Source: Panopea generosa (lineage: Eukaryota > Mollusca > Bivalvia > Adapedonta > Hiatellidae). Taken from it: a DNA stretch of 64,000 nt. Of the stretch, positions 14,001 through 24,855 are shown in pieces. The stretch is from contig CM055907.1 of the NCBI GenBank assembly GCA_029582155.1, positions 11,197,874 to 11,261,873 of the forward strand, in the 5' to 3' direction. Within the stretch, counting starts at the first letter, position 1, and every line of letters starts with the position of its first letter. Made by a program: the position numbers and the translations under genes. The notes under the pieces are model-generated. The model saw only the letters and a list, made by a program, of their open reading frames with translations, had not been told where the DNA came from and made no database searches.

Positions 14001-17000
14001 CGGAAGTACCTGGAAACTTTCTCACATAAAGTTTTTGGAGCAAGCGGACACCCAAAACCTTAGCGATAAGAGGTAAGTGATCTTGAGATGGCCCCTTAGA
14101 CAACTCAACCACGGAGGACCAAAATATATACATGTAAGTTACATTATTTGTAAGCAGGCTCTACTCTTTTACATGTATGCCTCCTTTGTTGGTTATTGAC
14201 AAATTTGTTGTTGTTTTTTTTTAAATTTATGATTATGCCCCTTTTGTAACAGATCAAGACTGAAGTGTGATCAGAAAGGATATTAATGACATTTTTTTTA
14301 TTTTAATAGTAATCTTATATCAACTTTTCTATTTTATTTTTTTTTATAAAAAAACCCTAATTTTTCTCATTGAAGTTACACGCCAAGTTAAGAACAACTG
14401 ACAGCTAAAATGGTTGTTCTCAAAGATTTTTAGAGTAAATAATAACAATATAATATTTTATATGACAGCTGACAGGAAACAAGTACCCACTAATTAGATT
14501 CTGCATCAAAATTAAAAGGGGAGACAATACAGTGTACAAAATATACATGCATAATGCACCTTCTTTGTACCAATTACAGGGACTATTCACTAAAAGTGCA
14601 CACATATTTATGCATATCAAGTAGCTAGATTTAGCTTTACCATCTGAAACTGATGTACCTGTATCTATGTACAAACACTCCCTTGAAGATATATGTCAAC
14701 ATGTTTCTGATTTCTGCCTGGTTTTCTTCCAACTCCTGTCTCTTGACCAGCAACAGGTTCAATCTCTCTGTAGCTTGTTTGTTCTTGTTCTTCTGTCTCT
14801 CCGACTCGTACTGGCGCTGTGTGTTGTCCAGGTTTATACTTAGATTAAGTGCCACGTCCACCAAGGCTGTCATCAATTTCATAGCTGAAGCATCAACATT
14901 TGAGAATTGAGTCAGACTGCAGTATAAATATACCCTATAATGACTTTACATGTCAGTCTAGCAATGTTTAAACATATCACTTGCAAGCCATCTTAAAATG
15001 AAACAATTCATTGGGGATTATCCAACCTTTTACAATGACTTGTTCCTACTATAATTTTATGTACATGTATTGACTTTTAAAGGTCACAGTTACTATTGCA
15101 GTAAACTGATGTTACACTTGTTAAGACAGGAAAACAGGTTTTAGGTTAATAGTTATTTACTATATCAAAAGGCTGACATAAAATATGAGAATAATGAGAC
15201 ATGATAAAATTATCACCCACCTGCCAATGTACTTGTGTGTCTGAATGCTCGTACTTGGGAGTCAGTGAGACCTGTGAGAAGGGAGATGACATTGTCCATC
15301 ATGTACTGGTCATAGATAATGCTGTATTGACATTGACGCACCAGAACCTGCACAAACTCACAGTAAGTTGTCTTGAACTTCTTCCATTGCGGTCCTGCCA
15401 TTATCAGTGGATAGTCGCCACTTTCCTAATAGATAATATGTATAAGTTACGTATACACGAAACAAAATATTTTCTCAAAAGAACATCTACATATAATCAT
15501 GGAGCACCTAGTCCAGTGGTACAACATCAAACCCAAGATAGGTGGGTCTTGGGTTCCATACCCTGCCACAGATATAATGTGGTGTCCTTGAGCAAGACAC
15601 TGACTATGCTTTGAACTGGCTCTATCCAGGAATACATATAAGAGTAATTTGTCCAAGTTGTAAGAACTTATTTTTTCAATTGTTGTAAACTAAACAAGTT
15701 TAAAACAAAACCATGTAAATCTATGTTGAAGATATTAAAAAAATGTTGCATTTTGATTCAGTATTACATCACCAACCAATATTGCATTCTTTCATTTAAT
15801 AATTCTTACCTCATCAAATTCTTCTGTCATTTTCCTGATTATTTCCGCATGTTCCATGTTGGCGTACATGTACGGAGTTATCTTTCCTTTACAGCCAGAC
15901 GACTGTATGAAAAACTGAATTAACTCCAGCAGAGAGTTGTCTCTGTCAGACTTATAATTCTCGATCCAATCATCGACCACCGTCTAAAACAATATTTATA
16001 AAATAAAAATTACAGCAACACATTTCAATGAAAAAAAAAGAAAAAAAAGTGGTATTACAATCTTGAATTCCAAATTTAAACTACTGGAACTTTATTTCAA
16101 CTTTTACCCATGAATTGTAAACTTGCATGGTTATGAAACATGTTCATTGTTTAAAGTTCATGATTAAATTTGTTTTAGGAAAACAATCAAACCAATTTTT
16201 TTTCTCTCAGATGGACACACACATTGATTAGACAGACAGAAAAAAAATTAAATGTCCCGAAGAATGGCAGGGATATAATAACAAATAGCTCTGCATGTTA
16301 CCGGTATTTATATTCAAAACTAAATGAATAAATCAGATTTAGTAATGGGCTGCCAGAGGATCAGTTAACCTAACCATTCTTTCCTGGTATCCTGAAAAAT
16401 TAACCAGTACTCGGAAACAACTATCTTGGTAAGGAACAGGTGACTCGCCCACTTGAATCAGAGGCAAGAGTTGAATCAGAAGCGAGAGATGAATGACAAT
16501 GAGATGCAATGTCAACACAAGACATACACACCTGCAGAGAAGCTCTACCAGCCTTCACAATCTCAAAAAGTGAACCACCCCCTTCCTCATCATCCATCAC
16601 TGCTGCAGCGGCCGCCCGGGAACGTCCTCTACCAGATCCTCCACCACGACCACGTTTAGATACCTGATAAAGAAGAGTTTAAATTCATAAACATATTTTA
16701 TTTGTGTTATAAACTTTTTTATTTTATTATCATTTATAAGATAAGCTATTAAGATTATTTAACTTACTGAGAGCCAAACAATGTAAACCTGATCCACAGT
16801 TTGATCTAAGTGACAACAGATGGTATGGGAAAATTGCATTACAATCATGAGAATGACAGTGTTTTTTTTAATTAACCCTTTACTTCATATAGACGCCTTT
16901 GGACACCTCTAATATAGACGCCTTTGGACACCACTTATATAGAAGGCTTTTGAATTATTAGGTGAATTATGTTTATATTAACTGACAGAGTGGAAAATAG

Positions 17001-19900
17001 TGCAGGAAGTGTTCAGATTGCTCGTCTTGAGCAATCTGAACACTTCCTGCACTGTTTTCAAAGGCCTTCTGTGAATGGTGTGGGAAAACGCATATTGATG
17101 GAGTAAAGGGTTAACACCATTTCATATTACAGGTCATAATTACACGATCTCTCTATTTTATGCGGGAGGGACACCTCAGAAGGAACCTGAATGGAATCAC
17201 TGTTATTCTACAAGTAAATGTCAAAATTTCTCATATTCTTTGGCCTAAAATGGGAACGAACCCACCTCAATCGTGAGAGATAATGGGCTTGAGAGAAAGC
17301 CCAAGACCATAGAAAACCCTCACAAAGAGCGGAGTTTGAATTCATAACTATATAAGATACACTTTTATATTAACCTTTTGCTAGCTTCATTTACAAAACA
17401 GCTAATGGGTACTAAAAAGGAATTAATTTAACTCAGAACCAAACAATGAAGACAGTATTGTGACCATGAAGCTAGATAATTGCAACTCAACTACAGAAAA
17501 TATATGTAACATATCCTTTAAAGGGATTATATTGGCAAGTAACACAAACACGCTGTTAATCCAGACTTTCCTGTATGCAGTGTGCACAAAATAATGCTTA
17601 TGTATTGACGTATAACCTTTATTTACTTGAAAGTTATCAAATTAACAGTTATTGAATATTGGCCAAAACTTTAGTACGTCCCGCAATAAAGCATTGCGCA
17701 ATGTTTACATTGAACTTCGCGAACTTCCCGAACAAAGCTTCAATAACGAGATCGGGAACGAGTTTTCACGATGTTATCCGATGATTGATCGGAAACCCGA
17801 AAGCAGTTCGTTGGAAATGGCGAATGTAAACAAAAACAAAAACGTGGCTTCAGAAACCCGACGTTTGTAATAAAGAGGTTATGCAATTAGACACTTAAGA
17901 CGCGTATATCTCTAAGTTATAAGTGTAGCTTCATGCTGGGCGTGTGTATTTAGGACAGGGGGTAATATGCCAATATAATACCTTTAAGAAACGAGTTTCA
18001 GTGCTCCAGATAAACTTTTCTTCAAATGAGTATTATACCCCTTGGATATTTATGCAATGCTTATTTCCAAAAATGTTATGGGTAAAAATGAACATTCTTA
18101 TCAAATTTCCGTTTAAAACAAACTAATCAACAATGAATATTGAGAATAACCAATGCTTATTTTACCCTTTAATTTAAATTTCAATGCTTTACCGCAAAAA
18201 GTGCATATTTGGAGCACTGAGTTTTATTAGTAACTTCGGTTTTTGGTTTAGGGTATTGCCATTTTCAACACATAGGTTAGATACAGCATAAATTCAGTTT
18301 TATTGGTGGAAGAAGCTGACAAACTGTTTCTTAATTACATAACAAATAAGTCTTTCACAAACTATTTCTCAGAGTAAGTATCATGATGCAGTTTGTGTAA
18401 AAATAAAAATCCAATCACTACTTACTGTGGATTCATTGCCTACTTTTCTTTTACGACCTCGTCCACCCACTGACTTTTGCATGGGCATGATGGGCTCTTC
18501 AAAGTCACTGTCATTTGGCTCTTCGTGTCTACAAATTTAACATCAGAGAGTTTCAATAAAACTGGGAGGAAAAAAGTAATTCTAGGGCAGGCAGAACAGG
18601 GCCTAATTTCAGCCCCTAAAAACAGAAAATGAGGGCCTGCTTAACAATAGTTAACATAAATAATGTTCTAATTTGACTGTTCAGCTGTTCATTTCTACAA
18701 GTATGGAAAAAAGCAAATAAGGAGAATTACATGTATGGTCCACCACCATCAGTCCACATATTTATGAAAAGACAACATCAATAGGCATCCAGACAAAATG
18801 CTCACAGACAACATACAGAGAGGTATATAGATTAAATTGTTTTATACAAACTCAACATACACATATATATGAAAATTGCATTAACTTGTATAATATCTAT
18901 ACATAAAAATTGACTTCTTTTAAAAGAATCCAAAGGAGAGGTTAGCAAGACTGTTTAACAGGGTTGGGTCACAATGTAGTTGGGTTTGGATTTTTACTGA
19001 GCATGAACAACAGCACCATCTAGACTGTTTCAGTAATTTAATATTAAATAATGGGGGAATCACATCAACTACCCCCCAATCCCTAGGTTTGGTGATCCAT
19101 GCAATCCCCATTAGAGAGACAGAACTACAAATTTGATCCATTGCTGTTTTCACAAATGTAGTCATCAACATGCTATACTATAAAAATAGATAATGGCTCA
19201 CTAAAATAAAGTAGATATCTTCTCCTTCTGAGCAATGATACTATACTGAAAATCAAAAGTTTTGTCAGTAAAAATTCATGGGAAATTTCATAGGGTACAT
19301 TTAAAGCGGATGTGTGCCTGGATATGGAAATGATATTTTGAAGACGCAGTTTGAAATTGAATTTGGGTTTGTAACAAAACAGAATTGGTGATTAAATAAA
19401 ATATACCAACTTTCATTCTAGTGATATCTGTCATCCTAAATAGTTCTTTTTTCAATGTAAAGGGAGGCAATTTACCGACTTCATAACTTTCAAGAGGGAA
19501 TGCATGTACAGTGATGCCTTGTTATAAATGCATTTTTTTACAAGATTTACATTCATTCTGTGGTGTTTTATCCCATCATTTACACAGTTTCAGTTGTCTA
19601 ACTAGACAAATAGTGCTTTTATTTGACAAAATGTTGTTTAACACAAAGGGGCAATAACTTTTAACCGGACTATAGAATAAATCCAAATTCTGTTGATGTT
19701 GCTCTTTATACTTCGACAAATACATGTATAGTTAAATTTACAAAAATATCGAAATCTTATTTTGTACTATAGTTAACCTTGCATTAAAATACTGACTGAA
19801 CTTTTGGAACTCAGTATACTTACACTGACAGTTCTGATGATGGTTCTGCCAAACTGTGAGCTGCCTCTTGGGCAGCTCTTCTTGGCCGCACACCTGGCAT
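2028..19900 (-). CDS. STAG: Cohesin subunit SA (STAG1/2-like, stromalin), 5' part, 18 exons
   Basis: STAG binds the RAD21/SCC1 kleisin and helps load and regulate cohesin on chromatin in the nucleus. Coding exons in transcript order: 19900-19824, 18528-18426, 16663-16532, 15983-15810, 15425-15221, 14884-14659, 13869-13746, 13167-13069, 11947-11645, 11221-11107, 10621-10515, 8308-8219, 7461-7372, 6265-6206, 5794-5651, 4225-4155, 3348-3261, 2105-2028. All have AG/GT borders and compatible phases. Together they give 762 codons, against roughly 1,200-1,270 residues for the family, so the C-terminal part lies left of position 1. The start ATG at 19900 follows an in-frame TGA and has A at -3; 24 nt of leader precede it after an acceptor, so a noncoding first exon lies upstream. 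The N-terminus is non-conserved and basic (GRGRKRK near residue 50, then an RG-rich and poly-Ala stretch). The SA core follows ([26 protein letters not shown]), then the stromalin conserved domain around residues 300-385. W342 and R378 match the kleisin/CTCF-groove Trp and Arg of vertebrate STAG2, with identical spacing. Identification rests on recognised family sequence; STAG1 versus STAG2 does not apply to an invertebrate single gene. Confidence 0.95.
3784..3955. mobile_element. Short relative of the Tigger-like element
   Basis: Shares ACCTGT.TTAAGCAGCCAG, AAGACAGGTGG and GTGGCTGCTTA with the element at 8880-9815, but lacks the outer bases of both ends. Probably an old MITE copy in a STAG intron. 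Confidence 0.55.
3997..4055. repeat. Near-perfect palindrome
   Basis: GCTCTTACATTAAA and its inverse TTTAATGTAAGAGC are separated by a further palindromic AATTAA/TTAATT core. It could fold into a hairpin of about 23 pairs. Likely a tiny foldback element in a STAG intron. Confidence 0.65.
4603..4783 (+). mobile_element. tRNA-derived SINE, family 1
   Basis: A tRNA-like head (AGTCCAGTGGACAGTG, weak B-box GGATTAGATCCC) is followed by the family tail ACTCAGTACTGGTTTTACCC and GCAATCAAGCTAAAATAAATTA. In a STAG intron. Confidence 0.75.
5340..7160. repeat. Dispersed repeat rich in AAAAGGGGCCATAACT-type blocks
   Basis: Blocks at 5380-5640 and three units ~160 bp apart near 6660, 6820 and 6990 share GTCGAAAAGGG, TGTAAAATTTGA, TCATTGACAAATAT and TTATTGATAGGAAAC. 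A further copy is at 13430-13690. This looks like a family common in molluscan introns. STAG exons at 5651-5794 and 6206-6265 lie within or beside these blocks. Confidence 0.6.
5836..5980. mobile_element. piggyBac-type MITE, left-truncated
   Basis: Same family as 16872-17114. It keeps the internal hairpin (GTGCAGGAAGTGTTCAGA and its near-inverse) and the right end GTAAAGGG next to TTAA (5977-5980). The left end is missing. The sequence differs from the other copies at many sites, so it is old. Confidence 0.7.
7580..7842 (-). mobile_element. tRNA-derived SINE, family 2
   Basis: On the minus strand it starts GCCTGGCCCGATTATTTCAA and continues with a T-arm like TCAGATCAAATCCCCG. The body has TCTCACCGCTGATTCAAATG, AGTACTGGTTAACC and the end CCTCTATGGCATAAAA. 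In a STAG intron. Confidence 0.75.
8468..8680 (-). mobile_element. tRNA-Leu-like SINE, family 3
   Basis: On the minus strand: AAGATCACTTACCTCTCACC, B-box GGTTTGAGTCC, then ACTTTATTGTGAGAAG, ACGGTGGTTCTACTCAGATT and ATATGCCATATATAACCTGA, ending near AACGTTAAACCCC-like sequence. In a STAG intron. Confidence 0.7.
8880..9815 (-). mobile_element. Tigger/pogo-like non-autonomous DNA transposon
   Basis: Ends are CAGTCAAACCTGT and its inverse, each flanked by TA (8878-8879, 9816-9817), as in Tc1/mariner/pogo elements. Subterminal regions repeat CTTAAG.CAGGTGGCTGC. On the minus strand, 9062-8979 reads [16 protein letters not shown] and ends in a stop after 27 residues. This resembles the start of the Tigger/CENP-B-type DNA-binding domain. 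The rest of the transposase is missing. It lies in a STAG intron. Confidence 0.75.
10682..10768 (+). repeat. 32-bp minisatellite, about 2.7 units
   Basis: Unit GATCTGCTGTTGAA.AGACC followed by TGCTGATAAATA, repeated in a STAG intron close to exon 11 (10621-10515). Confidence 0.85.
12690..13010. repeat. Two-unit dispersed repeat
   Basis: TACTACCCAAAACACAGCTA and TACTACCCATAACACAACTA, each followed by TTTTGAGAAAT and a GAGGTCA/GTCAGGTCA block, about 180 bp apart. A partial relative is near 43470. No coding content. Confidence 0.5.
13430..13690. repeat. Copy of the same dispersed repeat
   Basis: GATTAGAAACCAAG, AGTCAAACAGGGGCGATAAC, TCTGTCAAAATCTGACTGA, CGAACTTGACCTGTG and (CAGA)n near 13654 match the 5380-5640 block in order. 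Confidence 0.6.
13895..14120 (-). mobile_element. tRNA-Leu-like SINE, family 3
   Basis: Close relative of 8468-8680: TTGTCTAAGGGGCCATCTC head, ACTTTATGTGAGAAAG, GACGGTGGTTCTACTCAG, ATATGCCATATATAACCTG, AATGGCGTTAAACCC. It lies next to STAG exon 7, in the intron before it. Confidence 0.7.
15499..15640 (+). mobile_element. tRNA-like SINE fragment
   Basis: CCTAGTCCAGTGGTACAACA resembles a tRNA D-arm/A-box and TTGGGTTCCATACCC a T-arm, followed by GGTGTCCTTGAGCAAGACAC. The same family appears inverted at 33241-33358. In a STAG intron. Confidence 0.6.
16345..16515 (-). mobile_element. SINE family 2 fragment without tRNA head
   Basis: Body only: CTCTCGCTTCTGATTC, AGTACTGGTTAATTT, TTAACTGATCCTCTGG. 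It ends 17 bases from STAG exon 3, within that exon's downstream intron. Confidence 0.65.
16872..17114. mobile_element. piggyBac-type MITE, full length
   Basis: TTAA at both borders (16872-16875, 17111-17114) with inner ends CCCTTTACTT and AGTAAAGGG, the hallmark of piggyBac insertions. Inside is a ~25-bp-arm hairpin: GTGCAGGAAGTGTTCAGATT, five loop bases, then the exact inverse. A 5' stretch repeats GACGCCTTTGGACACC. No coding sequence. In a STAG intron. Confidence 0.8.
17195..17310 (-). mobile_element. tRNA-Leu-like SINE fragment, family 3
   Basis: Minus strand: CTCTCAAGCCCATTATCTCT, B-box-like GGGTTCGTTCCC, then ATATGAGAAATTTTGAC and ACTTGTAGAATAACAGTG. Shorter and more diverged than the other copies. 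Confidence 0.55.
17518..17987. mobile_element. TTAA-flanked inverted-repeat element with a CpG-rich interior
   Basis: AGGGATTATATTGGCA at 17522 onward is mirrored by TGCCAATATAATACCT at the right end, each next to TTAA (17518-17521, 17984-17987). The interior is richer in CpG than its surroundings. A 72-codon open frame in it (17652-17870) resembles no protein I know. Probably a MITE, in a STAG intron. Confidence 0.65.
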
Positions 19901-19924
19901 CCTTCAACTTTTGTTTCAATCCAA

Positions 19925-21759
19925 CTGAAAAACATAAGTTTAACAAGTTAACAAGTTTAAACATTAGTAAACAATATAAATTGTATGTATTTAAAATAAT
20001 AGTGTGCAGTTGTTCTGTGCTGTAAAAATATAATACAGACATGCATATGTAAAGAATATGAAATAAAACAATTTATAATAAATAAAACAATATAAATTAA
20101 AACACATGTATACATTAGTCCAATACACACAAAAAAAACAAGAATGGTTTTAAAAAGAGCAGGACATTGATGCATGTTTTTACCCTTTTTTAATCATATA
20201 TATATATAGTATTTTTAATAAATAAACTATAATATTGAATAACTATAGCTGAAAATTAAAACTGTCATAAGAGTAATGACAGTCAATGAAGTGAATTGAA
20301 AAAAAATTATTGTAAGAGCACTATACCAATCTTCAAGAAAAAAGAATCACCAACAAAAACAATTTCTTGCTCATGTGTACCATTCAATACGATGTGATTG
20401 TTGTGATGTGGATAACACCAGAGCATTACAGTGGCAAAACTAAATCACAGAATTCTGGAAAATCCTTTTAAAGTTGTAAACTCATGTTTTTTTTATCATC
20501 AATTTTTTTGATTCTCCATTTATAACTCTATAAGAGTCTTAAATTCCAAATTCTGTAAAAAGGCCAATGACCTTCTTAACTTTAATTTATCAAGATATCA
20601 TGACCAGGGCATTTTAAAGAATTTGAGAAAGGCAATCTTATTTTCATAAATAGGAAAAACATAACTTTTAGGGGGAAAGTTTTTGGTTTTTTTTATCTTT
20701 TACGTGATAAAGGGAATTTTTAAGGTTGGCTTGGTGAGAAAATACATGAATAAGAAGGGTAAAAAGAAAAAATAATCATATTAATTTCTTTTTTTCGTTA
20801 CTTCCAGCAATTCTGATTATATAGGTTAAGGAAGTCTCAAATCAAATCAAATAAATTTATTTATGTCAGCATGATATATAAACAGAACAGCATAAGCTGT
20901 ATATAAAGCTTTTGAACCGACAATCCTGGTTTCCAAAGGAGATTTACAGGTATTTGAATCATTGATTAACACAGAAGTTCAGTGAGATATTTTACATACA
21001 CTGGGTATGAATCTCCCTGTACATGCCATGATGGGACACACGAGTTTAAATTCCCTAAAAGGCCATCCTTAAAAAATGTTTGTTTGCTGGGCTCCATCAA
21101 ATTTGGGCAACTACAATATTGAGTGAGTTGGGAGGTGCATGGCAAATAAATATTTTTTAAAGGACGGCCCAAAGGATTGCACGTTTTGTGCAGTACCATG
21201 CCTTAATAATGCAATGTGTGTGCATTTGCATGAAAGTAAAAGTAAGAGTATGCATACGCAAGTAAATGTTATGGTACGAGTGCATATGTATAGAGGCAGA
21301 GCATGTGGAATATATTGTATGGCTAACTTCGTTTTCTGCCTAAATTGACATTTAAAAAACAAACATTGCTTATGATTTCCACATGTTTAAACCGTTTCAC
21401 TAAAACTAGATGGAGAAGCAATGCAATGTGTTGATTAAGTGGGTAAACTAAAAATATCTCATGTCAAAACCCTGCATCAGACTGCTATGCACATTTGATC
21501 ACTGGCTAATCTGTTTTTAAAAAAAGTCATGAACTACACATATACTCTGTGACCGGAGATAATGGTAGAGAAGATTTATATATAAGTCACTGAGCCTTTT
21601 CGTCTGCTTTCGCATTTCTTTCCAATGTTTAAAAGACTTTCATGGCTTTGTTGACACACATTTCATACAGAAATCTACCAAACTGATGAACTTTTAGATG
21701 AAAATAACCTATGCATAAGTTCGATATCTGATATTATTTCATATTTGTTTAGAGAAATA
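19925..21759. other. STAG upstream intron, no gene seen
   Basis: AT-rich sequence between the STAG first coding exon and the candidate promoter, so probably intron of the 5' UTR. It includes an AAATCAAATCAAATAAA stretch near 20838. No conserved protein, RNA gene or strong repeat was recognised on either strand. Confidence 0.4.
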
Positions 21760-21960
21760 CTGCATTACCGGGTTTCCTTTTAGGTAATTTAGGAAAATAC
21801 GATTATGTGGCGGGAATGATAATTTTATTCCAAAAGCGGAAGTTTGCATCACGTGACTTATTTATCAATTTACAGCCCGAATAGAAAAAAATGTTTGCTA
21901 CCCGGAGGGAAGGCTTTGAGAGGCAGTTTTACTACTGACGTTACATAAAACAAGTTGAGA
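21760..21960 (-). promoter_or_regulatory. Candidate STAG promoter / first-exon region
   Basis: The first coding exon of STAG begins at a splice acceptor, so transcription must start further right. This stretch holds several promoter-type motifs close together: GGCGGGAA at 21809-21816 (E2F-like), GCGGAAGT at 21836-21843 (ETS-like) and the palindrome TCACGTGA at 21849-21856 (E-box). A possible minus-strand donor (CCCG|GTAATG) lies near 21763-21768. It is inferred from motif clustering only; 5' RNA ends would settle it. Confidence 0.3.
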
Positions 21961-22143
21961 GGCGCCCTGCATCAACGCAAACCAAAGACACATCCAGAAA
22001 CCCTTGATGAAAACCTTTTGTGTGTGAATGGAAGGGGGAATAATTTCTCATTTTCAGCTCTTTTTAAAAAAGCAAATAACAACAAAATATACACACTCTT
22101 AAAGCACTCAAAACAAATGTATCAATAATCGGCATAGAAAATT

Positions 22144-23640
22144 TAAACCCTCTCAAATAGCTGGTCCTGATGAGATCAAACCCATCATTCTTAAGAACTT
22201 TAGTAAAGAAATATCACCTATCCTACAAATTGTCTTCAGTTGGTCGCTCAGTACTTGTACTGTACCAGAACACTGAAAAGTGGCTAATGTTGCACCTACC
22301 TATAAAACGGTTCAAAGTCAGATCCAGCAAACTATCGCCCTGTATCTTTAACATGTATTCTATGCATGACATTGTAACACATTGTCTCCTCTAGTATCGC
22401 TAAACACGTCACAGCCTCAAACCTCTTCTACGAACTCCAGCATGGTTTCAGAGAGAAAAGATCACGTCAAACCCAACAGCTTTTGCTGTTGGATGATCTG
22501 ATGAAAGCATTAAACCAAAAGGAACAGACAAACCTCATTCTGTTAGACTTCAGCAAGGCTTTGATAAAGTGAACCATGAAAATCTCTTATATAAGCTACA
22601 TTTTATGGCATAAGGGAAAAACTCTCTCCTGGATTTAAACGCTTTCTTGATAACCGTTCACAGTCTGTTGTCATCAATGGCTCTGTATCAAACAGAATCT
22701 CTGTTTCCTTTGGACTTCCACAAGGGTTTGTCCTTGGCCCTCTCATCTTTGTCATTTATATAAACGATCTTCCAGAGCATGATATCTGTAAAACTCGTCT
22801 CTTTGCAGATGCCACTGCAATCTACCCATCTCTCAAATCTGATACCCAAGCAGCTATTCTCCAGCACGACTTAGAGCAGTTTGTGGAGTGGGAAACAAAG
22901 TGGGACATGCACTTCAACCCATCCAAATGCCAGGTCATTCATGTAACAGAAAGTAAAACTATATCAACACCTCCTACATTCTCCATAACACTTAATTAGA
23001 ATCAGTCACATCTGCAACATATCTCGGCATTACAATCTCACAATACCCATCATGGAACACACACATCGGCAATATCACTAAAAAAGGCAAACCAAACTTT
23101 AGGATTCCTAAGAAGAAACATAAAAGTTCATTCACAAGCACTAAAAGCTACTGCATATAATACTCTAGTTAGACCCCAACTTGAATACTGCTCCTCTGTC
23201 TTGTCTCCCCATGCCGACACACTCATTTACAAATTAGAGGCGGTACAGGAAGAGATGCTCGGTTGGTTAAACACGACTTTGTACGCACTTCTACTGTCTC
23301 AGAAACGTTAAACTCCCTGCATTGGAGACTGCTTGAGCTCAGAAGGAGTTAACAGAGGCTAGTCATGTTTTAGTCATTATCTCGTGGCGATACCACCAGA
23401 AGATGATATAACCCTCAACACTAGACCTAGTAGATCGTCACATTCATTATCCTATCGCCAAATTCAGACCAGTACTGATTTTTATAAGTACTCTTTCTTC
23501 CCAAGAACCATCGACCACTGGAACGCCTTTGCACCATCTGTAGTTGCACAGCCCATGCCAGAGTTTAACTCGGTCATTAGTCGAGTTGAACATGTCTCTC
23601 CTTACAAACCTGCTCTATCTTTTATCTTTTAAAAACTAAC
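22144..23640 (+). mobile_element. 5'-truncated, decayed LINE (CR1/Jockey-like) reverse transcriptase
   Basis: Broken frames encode a non-LTR reverse transcriptase. Blocks seen in order: AGPDEIKPIILKNF, then PEH with a stop where W is expected, LLLLDDLMKAL, LLDFSKAFDKVNHENL, VLGPLIFVIYINDLPEHD, LFADATAIYPSL, EYCSSV, and finally FYKYSFFPRTIDHWNAF. The catalytic F-A-D-D box reads F-A-D-A. There are several frameshifts and stops, and only the last 83 codons (23384-23632) remain open. It lies between the STAG and CSN6 starts. No endonuclease domain is present. Confidence 0.85.
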
Positions 23641-24855
23641 CATGTACAGTCACCCTTTTAACCTATCAACTGTTGTTATGTTAACCTTCTTGTCAGTGAC
23701 GAGCGTCAGTCTAGGTCTACAGCAGGGGTTTGGCTAAATGGCAGATACACAGATAAATAACTATAATTAATTTATTATTTATAATACTAATTATAAACAC
23801 TTTAAAGATCAATATGATTTTTTCGCAACCCGTGTATAGTTTACTTCTCCAGCTTTTTCTACATTGTTATATTCACAGGTATTTGGTAAAAATACATTTC
23901 AAGGGCATATATAGAAGGATAGGAAACTTACATCCCTCTTTAAAATGTTGATAAAATAGCAAACGAAGAATGAGAATGAGAATTGGCACCATATTCATTC
24001 ACATTTCACAGGCAACATAAAATGTTAGGTGTATGCAATCTTAGATGTTTTATAATGTTTTAAACATGTAAGATGATCTTGAATTTAAAATATGCAGTTT
24101 GAAGTAAACTTTCAGGACTCACACCACTATTATCTCCCTTGCGTACTCCGACCTACAGATGGAGGAAGAAATAAAATTTTAGTTCTCTTTTTCTTTTTTT
24201 CAGGACTTTGTACTGCAGTGATTTATTTTTTAACTAGCATGAGTAAAACAGTCAGTATTTTAGAAATCACCACTGAAAGTTTGATGCTGATACTAGTTTT
24301 CTGGATAATTCTGTGTCATTTCAGAATTGTTGATTTGAACCGCATTTTGGGCGAATAGTTGACAGCAATTGGAACAGGTTATGATATATGAAAAAAAGAT
24401 TTCGCGAGATTTTTCATTATTACGTGAGCATTGATATCATCTCAGTCAGTTGCTTTTCTTTTTCTATATAACTCCTTGTACTTATATAATAGCTTACAGC
24501 AATATATTTGTTTTCAAAACCGAATAACTGTTACATATTGAAAAAGAAATGATTAAATCAAGGTGCTCTTATGTATTGCGTTGGTGATGATGATGATGAT
24601 TATGATGATGATTATGATTATGTTGATGATTATAACAGCGTTTCTTTATTTGCATACTCATCTTATGCGCCGGTGAGATTAATAAGATGATGGTGATACT
24701 AACATGTTTTATTATTTGTACGTTAATTAGTAGTCTAAGTCATTTTGAACGCTTTATTTATAAGTCCTTTCCACTACATTGATTTTAAGAATTTCTTTTT
24801 TTTTTTAGTCATTTGTTGTTAATCTACTTGCATTATTTTAAACACATCAACAAAC
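23641..24855. other. CSN6 upstream region
   Basis: Contains the 3' flank of the LINE, then AT-rich DNA. TTTCGCGAGA at 24400-24409 is one mismatch from the TCTCGCGAGA core-promoter motif. The stretch T12AG ending at 24808 is a good acceptor for a spliced leader. An 88-codon open frame (24092-24358) has no recognisable features and is not called. Confidence 0.4.
24584..24632 (+). repeat. GAT-rich microsatellite upstream of CSN6
   Basis: Interrupted (GAT)n with TAT and GTT variants, about 230 bases before the CSN6 ATG. Confidence 0.85.

Noticed and set aside
17652..17870. 72-codon open frame on the plus strand
   Set aside because: It lies inside a TTAA-flanked inverted-repeat element in a STAG intron and matches no family I know.
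22144..23640. Functional reverse transcriptase gene
   Set aside because: Several stops and frameshifts, and the F-A-D-D box is changed to F-A-D-A.
24092..24358. 88-codon open frame with a hydrophobic stretch
   Set aside because: No recognisable domain, located in the CSN6 upstream region. The hydrophobicity is expected from T-rich DNA.
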